Of a stretch of DNA of 64,000 nt, positions 26,309 to 36,223 are shown one piece after another. Both the position numbers and the translations under genes were made by a program. The DNA is from Dinghuibacter sp964544695 (GTDB lineage: Bacteria > Bacteroidota > Bacteroidia > Chitinophagales > Chitinophagaceae), in contig CAZJDB010000052.1 in the NCBI GenBank assembly GCA_964544695.1, positions 1 through 64,000 of the forward strand. Reading direction: 5' to 3'. Positions within the stretch are counted from its first letter, which is position 1; every line of letters begins with the position of its first letter. The notes under the pieces were generated by a model, which saw only the letters and a program-made list of their open reading frames with translations, ran no database searches and was not told the DNA's origin.

Positions 26309-26467
26309 ATGGAAACCAAGACGAAAAAATCAACATTGATCTGGTGGGTTCTTTTTCTGCTCAGCGTGCCCCTGTATGTTTACCTCTGTTTGGAGGTTGG
26401 ATTCACAAATGTGTACCTGCTTCCCTTCGTTTGTTACTTCCTCGTCAAATCCCTCGATATCATCTAG
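26309..26467 (+). CDS. Small membrane protein (52 residues), unknown function
   Basis: An ATG frame of 52 codons. A basic start (METKTKKST) is followed by a strongly hydrophobic stretch (LIWWVLFLLSVPLYVYLCL) and a second one (VYLLPFVCYFLVKSL). It looks like a two-helix inner-membrane protein. It is divergent from malQ and ends 34 nt before a bidirectional terminator that it shares with dnaK. No family is recognised. The composition is protein-like, and a shadow of a gene on the other strand is excluded because that strand is empty here. Confidence 0.55.
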   Translation: METKTKKSTLIWWVLFLLSVPLYVYLCLEVGFTNVYLLPFVCYFLVKSLDII

Positions 26468-26500
26468 GCAGCCCGCGCCCCGCAGGCGCTCCTATAAACG

Positions 26501-26530
26501 AAAAAGGCGCCCCGAAAGGCGCCTTCTTTA
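26501..26530. terminator. Bidirectional rho-independent terminator
   Basis: AAGGCGCC (504-511 of this kilobase) and GGCGCCTT (518-525) form a perfect 8-bp stem with a CCGAAA loop. T-rich sequence follows on the plus strand and an A-run precedes it, so it can serve both the small membrane protein and the convergent dnaK. Confidence 0.8.
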
Positions 26531-26548
26531 TTACTGCGATTTTTCCGT

Positions 26549-28462
<1,914 letters not shown>

Positions 28463-28531
28463 ATTAGTCGGCTTTTAAAGCTCGTATGAAACGTCAATCA
28501 TTATGCCAAGGCAGCCATTAATGTAAAAATG

Positions 28532-29782
28532 TCAGATTATGGCCTTTTCGGGTGCGGGGACCTCATTTTCAACGACTTTGCGGTTCCTTAGGGTCATCCA
28601 GGCGATGACAACGCTACATAGCAGAAAGAAGCCGCCTGCCAGATAGGGAGCCCCCGGAAAGTAGAACGAACCGCCCTTGCGCGTATAATAGGCGAACAGG
28701 CCCGTCATCAAAAGAGGGCCGATGATCGAAGTAGCACTCATCAGGCTGGTTAGCAGGCCCTGGAGCTCTCCCTGCTCATTTTGCGGTACCGAACCTGCCA
28801 TTATGCTCTGCAATGCCGGTCCGGCGATACCTCCGAGACAGTAAGGCACCAGGAAGGCGTACATCATCCAACTGTGCGTGGCAAAAGCCATCAGTGTAGC
28901 ACCTAAGGCATAGAGTATCAATCCAATATAAAGACTTCGCTGGTTCCCTAGTTTGGGGATGATGACCCGGATCAGGCCCCCCTGGACCAGGGCGAACATG
29001 ACCCCCACGAAAGTCAGTGACCACCCGATCTCCTTGGGGCTCCATTTGAATTTTTCGATCGTATAATAGGGCCAGGTGGATTGAACGGCATGGGCTGCCA
29101 CGTAGACGAAGATCAGGGAAACGAACAAGCCTCCCAAAGCGGGGTACCTTTTCAATGCCATCAGGGAGCCCACAGGGTTGGCCCTTTTCCATTCGAACTT
29201 CCGCCTTTTGTCCGCAGGGAGGGACTCAGGCAGGACGAGTAAACCGAACAGGAAGTTCAGGAGGCTGAAACCGGCCGCGGCAAAAAAGGGCGCCCGCAGG
29301 CCGAATTGGGTGAGTTGTCCCCCGATGGCAGGCCCGATAATGAAGCCTAACCCAAAGGCTACCCCCACAAGCCCGAAATTCTGGGTGCGGTTCTCAGGGG
29401 TGCTGACGTCGGCGATATAAGCGGACCCGGTCGTGAAGCTCGCCCCCGTTATCCCCGCGATGAACCTCCCTACGAACAGCCATCCAAGCGTGGGCGCCAG
29501 CCCTTGCAAAACGTAGTCCAGGCCGAAACCCAACAGAGAAAACAGGAGGACCGGCCTGCGACCGTAGCGATCGCTCAGGTTACCCAGGATGGGGGCGCAT
29601 AAAAATTGCATGACCGCATATGTGAAAAGCAGTAAACCCGCGTATTGGGCGGTCTTGCTGTTGTCAACGTGCGCCAGGTGTGTAATCAGCCCGGGCAGTA
29701 CCGGGATCACCAGGCCGAATCCCATCGTATCGATCAGAAGGGTCACGAAAATGAAACCTATCGCAGCTTTATTGTTTCTCAT
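28532..29782 (-). CDS. TCR/Tet-type MFS transporter
   Basis: A 416-residue, 12-helix major facilitator protein. The start (AIGFIFVTLLIDTMGFGLVIPVLPGL), the GNLSDRYGRRPVLL loop and GRFIAGITGASFTTGSAYIADVS match the TCR/Tet drug-proton antiporter group, which in Bacteroidota is usually chromosomal and not tied to tetracycline resistance. The substrate cannot be predicted. It ends 69 nt before dnaK on the same strand and is divergent from the dioxygenase at 29828. Confidence 0.87.
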   Translation of the reverse strand: MRNNKAAIGFIFVTLLIDTMGFGLVIPVLPGLITHLAHVDNSKTAQYAGLLLFTYAVMQFLCAPILGNLSDRYGRRPVLLFSLLGFGLDYVLQGLAPTLGWLFVGRFIAGITGASFTTGSAYIADVSTPENRTQNFGLVGVAFGLGFIIGPAIGGQLTQFGLRAPFFAAAGFSLLNFLFGLLVLPESLPADKRRKFEWKRANPVGSLMALKRYPALGGLFVSLIFVYVAAHAVQSTWPYYTIEKFKWSPKEIGWSLTFVGVMFALVQGGLIRVIIPKLGNQRSLYIGLILYALGATLMAFATHSWMMYAFLVPYCLGGIAGPALQSIMAGSVPQNEQGELQGLLTSLMSATSIIGPLLMTGLFAYYTRKGGSFYFPGAPYLAGGFFLLCSVVIAWMTLRNRKVVENEVPAPEKAII

Positions 29783-29827
29783 AGCGGGCTAAAATAAGCA
29801 ATTTCCTCCTGGCCGTACCTTTACCAA

Positions 29828-30679
29828 ATGGAAAACAAAATCATGCCCACCCTGTTCATTGGCCACGGCAGTCCTATGAACGGCATCGAGGACAACGACT
29901 TCAGCCGGCGTTGGGCCGAAATGGGCCGTCGCATCCCCAAGCCATCCGCCGTCCTGTGCATATCCGCGCACTGGTTCACGCGGGGCACGCGCCTCACCGC
30001 CATGGAGGCGCCGCGCACGATCCACGACTTTTACGGCTTTCCGCCGGCGTTATACGACGTGCGATACCCGGCCCCCGGTAGTCCCGCGCTGGCCGCTGAG
30101 ACGGCAGGATTGCTAGCCGCTGAGACGGCGGGTTCGCCGGCCGCCGGAGCGGCGGGTTCGCCGGCCGCCGGGCCGAGCCGCCCGTTGGCCGCCGCGACCC
30201 TCGATCACGACTGGGGTCTGGACCATGGCACGTGGACCGTGGTCCGCCACATGTACCCTGAAGCTGACATCCCCATGGTCCAACTCAGCATCGACCATAC
30301 CCAGGGCCCCGCCCGCCACCTGGAACTGGGCCGGGAACTGGCCGCCCTGCGTCGCAAGGGCGTACTGATCATCGGTAGCGGTAACATGGTCCATAACCTG
30401 GGGATGATGAACTGGGACATGCCAGAAGGCGCCTACGACTGGGCCGCCATCGCCCAGGAGCGCTTCCGGGACCTGATCGAAAAAGGCGACGCGGATGCTT
30501 TGGCGCACTATGACAGACTGGGGCCCGAGGTCCGCCTGGCCATCCCCACGCCCGAGCACTACCTGCCCCTGCTATACGTCATGGGCCTCCGCCTCCCGCA
30601 GGACAACCTGGAGATATTCAACGACCGGACGGTGGTGGGCTCGGTATCGATGACGTCCCTGCAGTTAGGTTCCGCCTGA
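29828..30679 (+). CDS. ygiD: 4,5-DOPA extradiol dioxygenase family protein (YgiD-like)
   Basis: A 283-residue class III extradiol dioxygenase-like protein. Metal and active-site motifs are LFIGHGSPMNGI, CISAHWFTRG, LDHDWGLDHGTW and GNMVHNLGMMNW. Residues 89-116 form an alanine-rich insert of about 28 residues encoded by a 24-nt tandem repeat, placed between PAPGSPALA and the LDHDWGLDHG motif, where family members are usually shorter. The insert probably forms a surface loop. The 3' end overlaps the convergent gene at 30618 by 62 nt. True substrate is unknown; the E. coli homologue acts on DOPA in vitro. Confidence 0.87.
   Translation: MENKIMPTLFIGHGSPMNGIEDNDFSRRWAEMGRRIPKPSAVLCISAHWFTRGTRLTAMEAPRTIHDFYGFPPALYDVRYPAPGSPALAAETAGLLAAETAGSPAAGAAGSPAAGPSRPLAAATLDHDWGLDHGTWTVVRHMYPEADIPMVQLSIDHTQGPARHLELGRELAALRRKGVLIIGSGNMVHNLGMMNWDMPEGAYDWAAIAQERFRDLIEKGDADALAHYDRLGPEVRLAIPTPEHYLPLLYVMGLRLPQDNLEIFNDRTVVGSVSMTSLQLGSA
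30092..30175 (+). repeat. 24-nt tandem repeat inside ygiD
   Basis: Three consecutive 24-nt units start at 30092, 30116 and 30140, and a partial fourth starts at 30164. They encode AAETAGLL, AAETAGSP, AAGAAGSP and AAGPSRP. The frame is kept because the unit is eight codons. Confidence 0.9.
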
Positions 30680-31841
30680 GCACGAGGTATTCCAACAGTA
30701 GCGCGTCATTGTACGCCGGACAGTGAAATTCATAAATGCACAAAGGGCTATGCAGGAACATCCGGCGGATCGGATTGGGGAAAAGGGAGGCGATATTGGC
30801 AATGTAAAACACTTCCGTCCCCACGTTCCGCGAAGGCGAGGGCAAACCCATGGTATCCCCGGGGAGCGACGGCAATGCCGTGGTATCCCCCAGGCGCAAC
30901 AGCGCCGTCCTCAGGATCAACTTGTCGAGCGGATCCACCGCGACGGACAGCGCAAGTCGCGCATCCTCCTTCAACCGGGGCACATACGGCATCAACGCCT
31001 CGGGGTGAAAGCGCCCGATCAGCCGCGCAAAGTGATAGATCAGGAGGGGCGTCCGGGGATAGTACGTACTGGCGTACGCCGGATCCGTCCAATATTTCCG
31101 GTGGCTTAGAATAAATTGAAGAAAACTCAGGCCCGCGCTGTCCTGTACCTCCGGGGTCAGGCCTTCCGTGTAAACGAAGTAAAGGACGTTTGCCATCACC
31201 CCCGCGTCGAACTCCAGAGGTGTCTTCACCCCGAACCACGCCGAATAGGCGGGGAGGTCGCGGACGGCCGCATAGGTATTCCGGGAGTGGCGGCCACCGG
31301 CCGGGGACCCTCCGCTTGTCGCCGCGCCGCCGGCGTGCTCGTCCATCAACGTCTTCAGCCTCCGGGCCGTACTATCCGGCAGGTCCATGCACATCCACAG
31401 AATACTCGTATCATCCAGGTCGTCCGCAATTCGTTTGGACTCCTTAAACATACCCAACACCCGCGAGTGTGGGAAAAAAACGGGCCGGTCGCTGGGCCAG
31501 AAGTTATACGTGGGCGCCCCGTGACGGTTCGCATAGTGGGGGAAGGACCGAATGGCGCGTGCCCGGATGCTGTCGCAAAGGATCCGCTCCTCCGGGGTCA
31601 GGTAAGGTTCCAGGTTCCGGAGCGTAAAGACGATCAGCCCCGTGAAGAAAATGGAATTGTCGGCCTTCAGGTCGCCCGGGGTCGCCGCCCAGGACCGGAG
31701 CGTGGGAAAGGTCCCTACCAGAAACATCCCGTCGTGGCGCATTTGTGCTGCCGAAAGCCTGCCCAGCAGCGAATCTATTTGCCCCTCTGCGCGAAGACAG
31801 CACAATAAAATAATGGCAAAAACGATATGTTTCCTTAACAT
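30618..31841 (-). CDS. Hypothetical exported protein
   Basis: A 407-residue protein beginning with a signal peptide (MLRKHIVFAIILLCCLRAEGQ). The mature part is mostly helical in appearance with conserved-looking aromatic clusters (YNFWPSDRPVFFPHSRVL, DDLDDTSILWMCMDLPDS, FDAGVMANVLYFVY, TYYPRTPLLIYHFARLIGR). The DDTS and Tyr/Trp-rich segments suggest an alpha-alpha fold, but no family is recognised. ATG 31841 is chosen for the signal peptide; the frame is open further upstream but there overlaps the divergent DUF4403 gene. The 3' end overlaps ygiD by 62 nt on the opposite strand, so the last 20 residues (Ser/Pro-rich) may be an extension. Confidence 0.7.
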   Translation of the reverse strand: MLRKHIVFAIILLCCLRAEGQIDSLLGRLSAAQMRHDGMFLVGTFPTLRSWAATPGDLKADNSIFFTGLIVFTLRNLEPYLTPEERILCDSIRARAIRSFPHYANRHGAPTYNFWPSDRPVFFPHSRVLGMFKESKRIADDLDDTSILWMCMDLPDSTARRLKTLMDEHAGGAATSGGSPAGGRHSRNTYAAVRDLPAYSAWFGVKTPLEFDAGVMANVLYFVYTEGLTPEVQDSAGLSFLQFILSHRKYWTDPAYASTYYPRTPLLIYHFARLIGRFHPEALMPYVPRLKEDARLALSVAVDPLDKLILRTALLRLGDTTALPSLPGDTMGLPSPSRNVGTEVFYIANIASLFPNPIRRMFLHSPLCIYEFHCPAYNDALLLEYLVLRRNLTAGTSSIPSPPPSGR

Positions 31842-31875
31842 CAAGTCCCGCAAATTACTCATTATCTTACGGCAC

Positions 31876-33285
31876 ATGAACCGTATCGGTTTTCTGATCG
31901 TATGGATGTTGCTGGCGGGGCAGTCCGGCGCCCAGCAAATCAAACCCGTCGCACCCGACTCCACGGGCAAGACCCCCGTCGATACCCTGCCCCTGAGCGA
32001 TATCGATATCCCCGTCCGCGTCAACCTCAAAGCCCTCTATCGAATCCTGGAAAACAAGGTGGATACGGTATACCGTTCCCCCGGCTGGCCCCTCAGTTAC
32101 TATCAGCCCAGTTGCGACACGCGCTACATGTACCGGTTCCGGAGGGGACGCCTGCGGATGACCGCCCTGGGCAATTCCATGACCATGGAATTCACGGGGT
32201 ATTACCAGATTCTCGCGTCCACGCGCCTTTGCTCGGCCGGAGCGGCGTACACCCCCTGGACCCCCGCGTGCAGTTGCGGAACGGGCAGCGAAGGAGCCCG
32301 TCGTGTCAACGTCGGATTCAACACGCGCTTCAACCTGAGGCCCAACTATACCATCCAGGCGACAGTCACCCGGCTGCCCAGCGTACCCCTGGACCAGTGC
32401 ACCGTTTGCTTCTGGGGACAAAACATCACGGGCCAGGTGATCAATGCCATCAATGCCCAAATGGATACAGCGGGCATGGGCATCCAGGACACCCTGATTC
32501 ACCTCAACCTGCGTCCCCAGTTCCAGCAACTCTGGCAAAAACTGTGGAGCACCTACCGTCTCTACAACTTCGGATACCTGCAACTCCGACCCGAGCGTCT
32601 GCGCATCAGCCAACTCGTCGCCCGCAACGACACCCTCTACCTGTCCGTAGGCATCTCCGGAAGGCCCATGATCAGCCTGACCCCCCTTAGGGATACCGTC
32701 ACGCCCGTTCCCGACCTGAGCGACTTCACCCCTCGCCACGGCTTCAACATTTACCTCGACGGCACCCTGAACTACGACTCCCTGGCCGTCATCCTCAACG
32801 GGCAACTGGCGCATCAGACCTTTACCATCGACAAAAAGAAGATCACTATAGAGAAGTGCTACCTCGCCTCCCTGGACCAGCAGCACCTGGGCATAGGAGT
32901 ACAATTCAGCGGGGACCAAAGCGGCACCCTCTACCTCAGCGGAATCCCCGTGCTGGACACCGCTGCGGGTATCCTGGACGTGTCCGAACTGGACTTCCAG
33001 CTCAATACCAACAACCTGCTGATGCGTACCGCCTCGTGGTTGTTCAGCAAAAAGATACTGAAAGAGTTAAAAAATTATACCCACTTCCCAATAAAGGATT
33101 ATCTCGATTCGGTCCGCGTAAAAGCTAATGCCCAATTGAGCCAGCCCCTCGTCAAAGGTATCCGGACCGAGGGACAGTTGGACCGCCTCGTCCTCATGCG
33201 CCTCACCGTTGGCCCCAACGAATTGGGGTTGCGCTGTCGTGCTTCCGGGGAACTGGATTTATCTGTAGACGCTATGGGGTGGTAA
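31876..33285 (+). CDS. DUF4403 family exported protein
   Basis: A 469-residue protein with a signal peptide (MNRIGFLIVWMLLAGQSGAQ). The stretch WPLSYYQPSCDTRYMYRFRRG, GYYQI, CSCGTGSEGARRVNVGF and CTVCFWGQNITGQVINA match my memory of DUF4403, a family of exported proteins with lipid-binding-like repeats found in Bacteroidota and Proteobacteria. Function is not established. It is divergent from the hypothetical gene at 31841, leaving a 34-bp gap for any promoters, and overlaps the convergent GtrA gene by 14 nt. Confidence 0.8.
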   Translation: MNRIGFLIVWMLLAGQSGAQQIKPVAPDSTGKTPVDTLPLSDIDIPVRVNLKALYRILENKVDTVYRSPGWPLSYYQPSCDTRYMYRFRRGRLRMTALGNSMTMEFTGYYQILASTRLCSAGAAYTPWTPACSCGTGSEGARRVNVGFNTRFNLRPNYTIQATVTRLPSVPLDQCTVCFWGQNITGQVINAINAQMDTAGMGIQDTLIHLNLRPQFQQLWQKLWSTYRLYNFGYLQLRPERLRISQLVARNDTLYLSVGISGRPMISLTPLRDTVTPVPDLSDFTPRHGFNIYLDGTLNYDSLAVILNGQLAHQTFTIDKKKITIEKCYLASLDQQHLGIGVQFSGDQSGTLYLSGIPVLDTAAGILDVSELDFQLNTNNLLMRTASWLFSKKILKELKNYTHFPIKDYLDSVRVKANAQLSQPLVKGIRTEGQLDRLVLMRLTVGPNELGLRCRASGELDLSVDAMGW

Positions 33286-33748
33286 CCCGGAACGTGAAAT
33301 GTTTCTGCGTCAGGTAGCTGAACCCCACCACGAAAAAGGTGGTGATGACCTTTGCAAAGGGCGCATAGATGTGGCAGACCTCCGTAAAAAATTTAATGAA
33401 AGCCAGGTTCAGCAGCAGGCAAACCAACACCAGTACCAGGTAACGGAAGAGCTGCACCCTGCCCCTGAGGTTGGACTCGGAGAAAACCAGGTAGCGCATC
33501 AAAAGGAAGCCCGTAGGGAAGCTCACGCAAAAGGCCGCCAGCTGGGCTGCCGCGGCCCGCGAAAAGGTGTGGAAAGGGATCTTATAGAAATTGTCGAGGA
33601 GGATGTATTTGTAACTGACCCAATAAATGCAAATGTCCAGCAGGGTATTCCCTCCTCCGCAGGCCGCGTACCGGAAAGTCTGGAGGGGCATGATGCGTTT
33701 GAAAGGTGGGTAAAACCAATCAATGACGGATAACAGGAACTGCCTCAC
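33272..33748 (-). CDS. GtrA family membrane protein
   Basis: A 158-residue protein with four hydrophobic segments. The pattern FRYAACGGGNTLLDICIYWVSY near the first helix and the C-terminal KVITTFFVVGFSYLTQKHFTF match GtrA, a family thought to help flip polyprenyl-linked sugars across the inner membrane. No glycosyltransferase partner is adjacent. It overlaps the upstream ABC-F gene by 4 nt. Confidence 0.85.
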   Translation of the reverse strand: MRQFLLSVIDWFYPPFKRIMPLQTFRYAACGGGNTLLDICIYWVSYKYILLDNFYKIPFHTFSRAAAAQLAAFCVSFPTGFLLMRYLVFSESNLRGRVQLFRYLVLVLVCLLLNLAFIKFFTEVCHIYAPFAKVITTFFVVGFSYLTQKHFTFRVTTP

Positions 33749-35361
33749 GCGTACAACTCCTCCCGTAGCGCGCTCACGCGAGTATCTGCAAGGTATTCGT
33801 CATAAGTCATCAAGCGGTCGATGATGCCCTTGGGCGTCAGCTCGATGATGCGGTTGGCGACCGTTTGCATGAACTGGTGGTCGTGGGTCGTGAACAGGAC
33901 GATCCCCTTGACGTCGGTCATCGAATCGTTGAAGCTCGTGATGCTTTCCAGGTCGAGGTGGTTGGTGGGCTCGTCCAGGATCACGCAATTGGGATTCTGC
34001 AGCATCATGCGGCTGATCATGCAGCGCACCTTTTCGCCCCCCGACAGGACGCTCGTTTTCTTGCGGACCTCATCTCCCGTAAACAGCATCTTCCCGAAAA
34101 ATCCACGCAGGAAGTCTTCGTCCACGTCGGTGACGTGCGGAGGGACGAACTGGCGCAGCCAGTCCTTGAGGTTCAGATCGTTTTGAAAATATTTGCTGTT
34201 GTCGTTGGGCAGGTAGGCCTTCGTGATGGTGGTCCCCCATTCGAGGGTTCCCGTATCGGCCTTCGCTTCCCCGTTGATAATATTGAAAAAACTGGTTAGT
34301 GCGCGATGGTTGCGCGAAAGGAAGGCGATCTTGTCGTTTTTCTGGACGGAGAACGTCACCCCCGCAAAGCCCTCGGAGGGCTTGGCTAGCCCGTTCACGT
34401 TCAGGATTTGGTTCCCTACTTCGCGGTCGGGTTTGAAGATGATCCCCGGGTATTTGCGGGAACTCGGCTGGATGTCTTCGATCACCAGCTTTTCCAGCGC
34501 TTTCTTCCGGGACGTCGCCTGCTTGGACTTGGAGGCGTTGGCGCTGAACCGGGCAATGAAGTCCATCAGTTCGCGGCGCTTGTCCTCGGTTTTCTTATTG
34601 CGGTCGCCGAGCTGCCTGGCCGCAAGCTGTGAGCTTTCGTACCAGAAGCTGTAGTTCCCCGTATAGATACGGATCTTCTGACGATCCACGTCGGCCGTAT
34701 GGGTGCACACGGCGTCCAGGAAGTGACGGTCGTGGCTGACCACGATGACGATGTTCTCGTAGTCAGCTAAAAAGTTTTCCAGCCAACTGATGGTGGAGAC
34801 GTCCAGGTCGTTGGTCGGTTCGTCGAGCAGCAGGATGTCGGGATTCCCGTACAGGGCCTGGGCCAGGAGCACCCGGAGCTTCAGGTTCCCGGGCAGGTCC
34901 TTCATCAACACAGCGTGCCAGGCCACGGGAACGCCCACTTCCTCCAGCAGGGTGCCCGCGTCGCTTTCGGCGGTATAGCCCCCCATCTCCCCGAACTCCC
35001 CTTCGAGTTCCCCTGCGCGCAGGCCGTCTTCCTCGCTGAAGTCGGTCTTGGCGTAAATGGTTTCCCTTTCACGCATAATTTCCCACAGCCGGGTATATCC
35101 CTTCAGCACGGTATCCAGGACCGTGAACTGGTCGAATTCAAAGTGGTTTTGTTTCAGGACCGCCATGCGTTCCCCGGGGGTGATCTCGACCGTTCCTTTG
35201 TTGGGTTCGATCTCCCCGCTCAGTATCTTCAGGAAGGTACTTTTTCCTGCCCCGTTCGCTCCGATCACCCCATAGCAATTGCCCTTGGTGAATTTCAGGT
35301 TCACTTCATCGAACAACACGCGCTTTCCGTAGGCAAGCGTGACATTATTGACAGCTATCAT
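33745..35361 (-). CDS. ABC-F family ATPase with degenerate second Walker A (YbiT-like)
   Basis: A 538-residue tandem-ABC protein without membrane segments, presumably acting on ribosomes. Domain 1 has Walker A GANGAGKST (about 34-42), Walker B DILLLDEPTNDLD and VVSHDRHFLD, but its signature is LPGNLKLRVLLAQAL rather than LSGG. A linker of charged helices (about 240-310) follows. Domain 2 keeps LSGGEKVR, VILDEPTNHLD and TTHDHQF, but at the Walker A position reads FLSRNHRALTS with no GxxGxGKS. Site A1/signature 2 is therefore intact, while site A2/signature 1 is degenerate on both sides. It overlaps GtrA by 4 nt. Confidence 0.9.
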   Translation of the reverse strand: MIAVNNVTLAYGKRVLFDEVNLKFTKGNCYGVIGANGAGKSTFLKILSGEIEPNKGTVEITPGERMAVLKQNHFEFDQFTVLDTVLKGYTRLWEIMRERETIYAKTDFSEEDGLRAGELEGEFGEMGGYTAESDAGTLLEEVGVPVAWHAVLMKDLPGNLKLRVLLAQALYGNPDILLLDEPTNDLDVSTISWLENFLADYENIVIVVSHDRHFLDAVCTHTADVDRQKIRIYTGNYSFWYESSQLAARQLGDRNKKTEDKRRELMDFIARFSANASKSKQATSRKKALEKLVIEDIQPSSRKYPGIIFKPDREVGNQILNVNGLAKPSEGFAGVTFSVQKNDKIAFLSRNHRALTSFFNIINGEAKADTGTLEWGTTITKAYLPNDNSKYFQNDLNLKDWLRQFVPPHVTDVDEDFLRGFFGKMLFTGDEVRKKTSVLSGGEKVRCMISRMMLQNPNCVILDEPTNHLDLESITSFNDSMTDVKGIVLFTTHDHQFMQTVANRIIELTPKGIIDRLMTYDEYLADTRVSALREELYA

Positions 35362-35415
35362 TCTAACATTAATTTAACGGCCGCAAAGGTACGCCTTTTT
35401 GCCGATCTTAGCTAT

Positions 35416-36216
35416 ATGGAAAGCAAGCTGAAAGGACAGATCGCCATAATTACGGGGGCCAGCAGCGGGATCGGCGCCGGGGTTTCCAAGGCCCTGGCCG
35501 ACCAGGGCGCCACCGTGGTGGTCAACTACCCCGTCCCGGCAGCGCAGGCGGCCGCCGAAGGCGTCCTGAAGGACCTGGGGGGCCGGGGTATGACCTATGC
35601 CTGCGACGTAAGTAAGGAGGACCAGGTGATCCGCATGTTCCTGGATGTAGTCAAGGCCTATGGCACCGTGGACATCCTGGTGAACAATGCAGGCCTCCAA
35701 AGGGATTCCCCATTCACCAGCATGACCCTCGATCAATGGAACACCGTTATCGGGGTCAACCTGACGGGCCAGTTCCTGTGCGCCCGGGAGGCCATCAAGG
35801 AATTCCTGCGGCGCGGCCCCAAACCCGAAAAGTCCAAGGCACTCGGCAAGATCATCCATATGAGCAGCGTCCACCAGGTCATTCCCTGGGCGGGGCACGC
35901 CAACTACGCCGCCAGTAAAGGGGGCATCCACATGCTGATGCAAACCATCGCCCAGGAATTCGCCCCCCAAAAGATCAGGATCAACGCCATAGCGCCGGGA
36001 GCTATCAAAACGCCCATCAACCACGACGCGTGGGCCACCCCTGCGGCCGAAGCCAAACTCCTGGAGCTCATCCCCTACGGGCGGATCGGCGATACCGATG
36101 ATATTGGCAAAGCCGCGGTCTGGCTGGCCAGCGACGACAGCGACTACGTGACAGGGACGACCCTTTTTGTGGATGGGGGAATGACCCTTTTCCCCGGATT
36201 TTCGACGAACGGATAG
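35416..36216 (+). CDS. SDR family oxidoreductase, glucose 1-dehydrogenase-like
   Basis: A 266-residue short-chain dehydrogenase: nucleotide motif TGASSGIGAG, VNYPVPAA after beta-2, NNAGLQ, catalytic Ser in MSSVHQ, YAASK (Tyr/Lys) and PGAIKTPI. Closest by memory to NAD(P)-dependent glucose 1-dehydrogenases (about 261 residues). ATG 35416 begins MESKLKGQIAIITG; the open frame extends far upstream but through the ABC-F gene. The glucosidase gene starts seven nt after the stop, so a glucose-releasing enzyme and a glucose-oxidising enzyme appear to be cotranscribed. Confidence 0.87.
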   Translation: MESKLKGQIAIITGASSGIGAGVSKALADQGATVVVNYPVPAAQAAAEGVLKDLGGRGMTYACDVSKEDQVIRMFLDVVKAYGTVDILVNNAGLQRDSPFTSMTLDQWNTVIGVNLTGQFLCAREAIKEFLRRGPKPEKSKALGKIIHMSSVHQVIPWAGHANYAASKGGIHMLMQTIAQEFAPQKIRINAIAPGAIKTPINHDAWATPAAEAKLLELIPYGRIGDTDDIGKAAVWLASDDSDYVTGTTLFVDGGMTLFPGFSTNG

Positions 36217-36223
36217 GAAGCAT

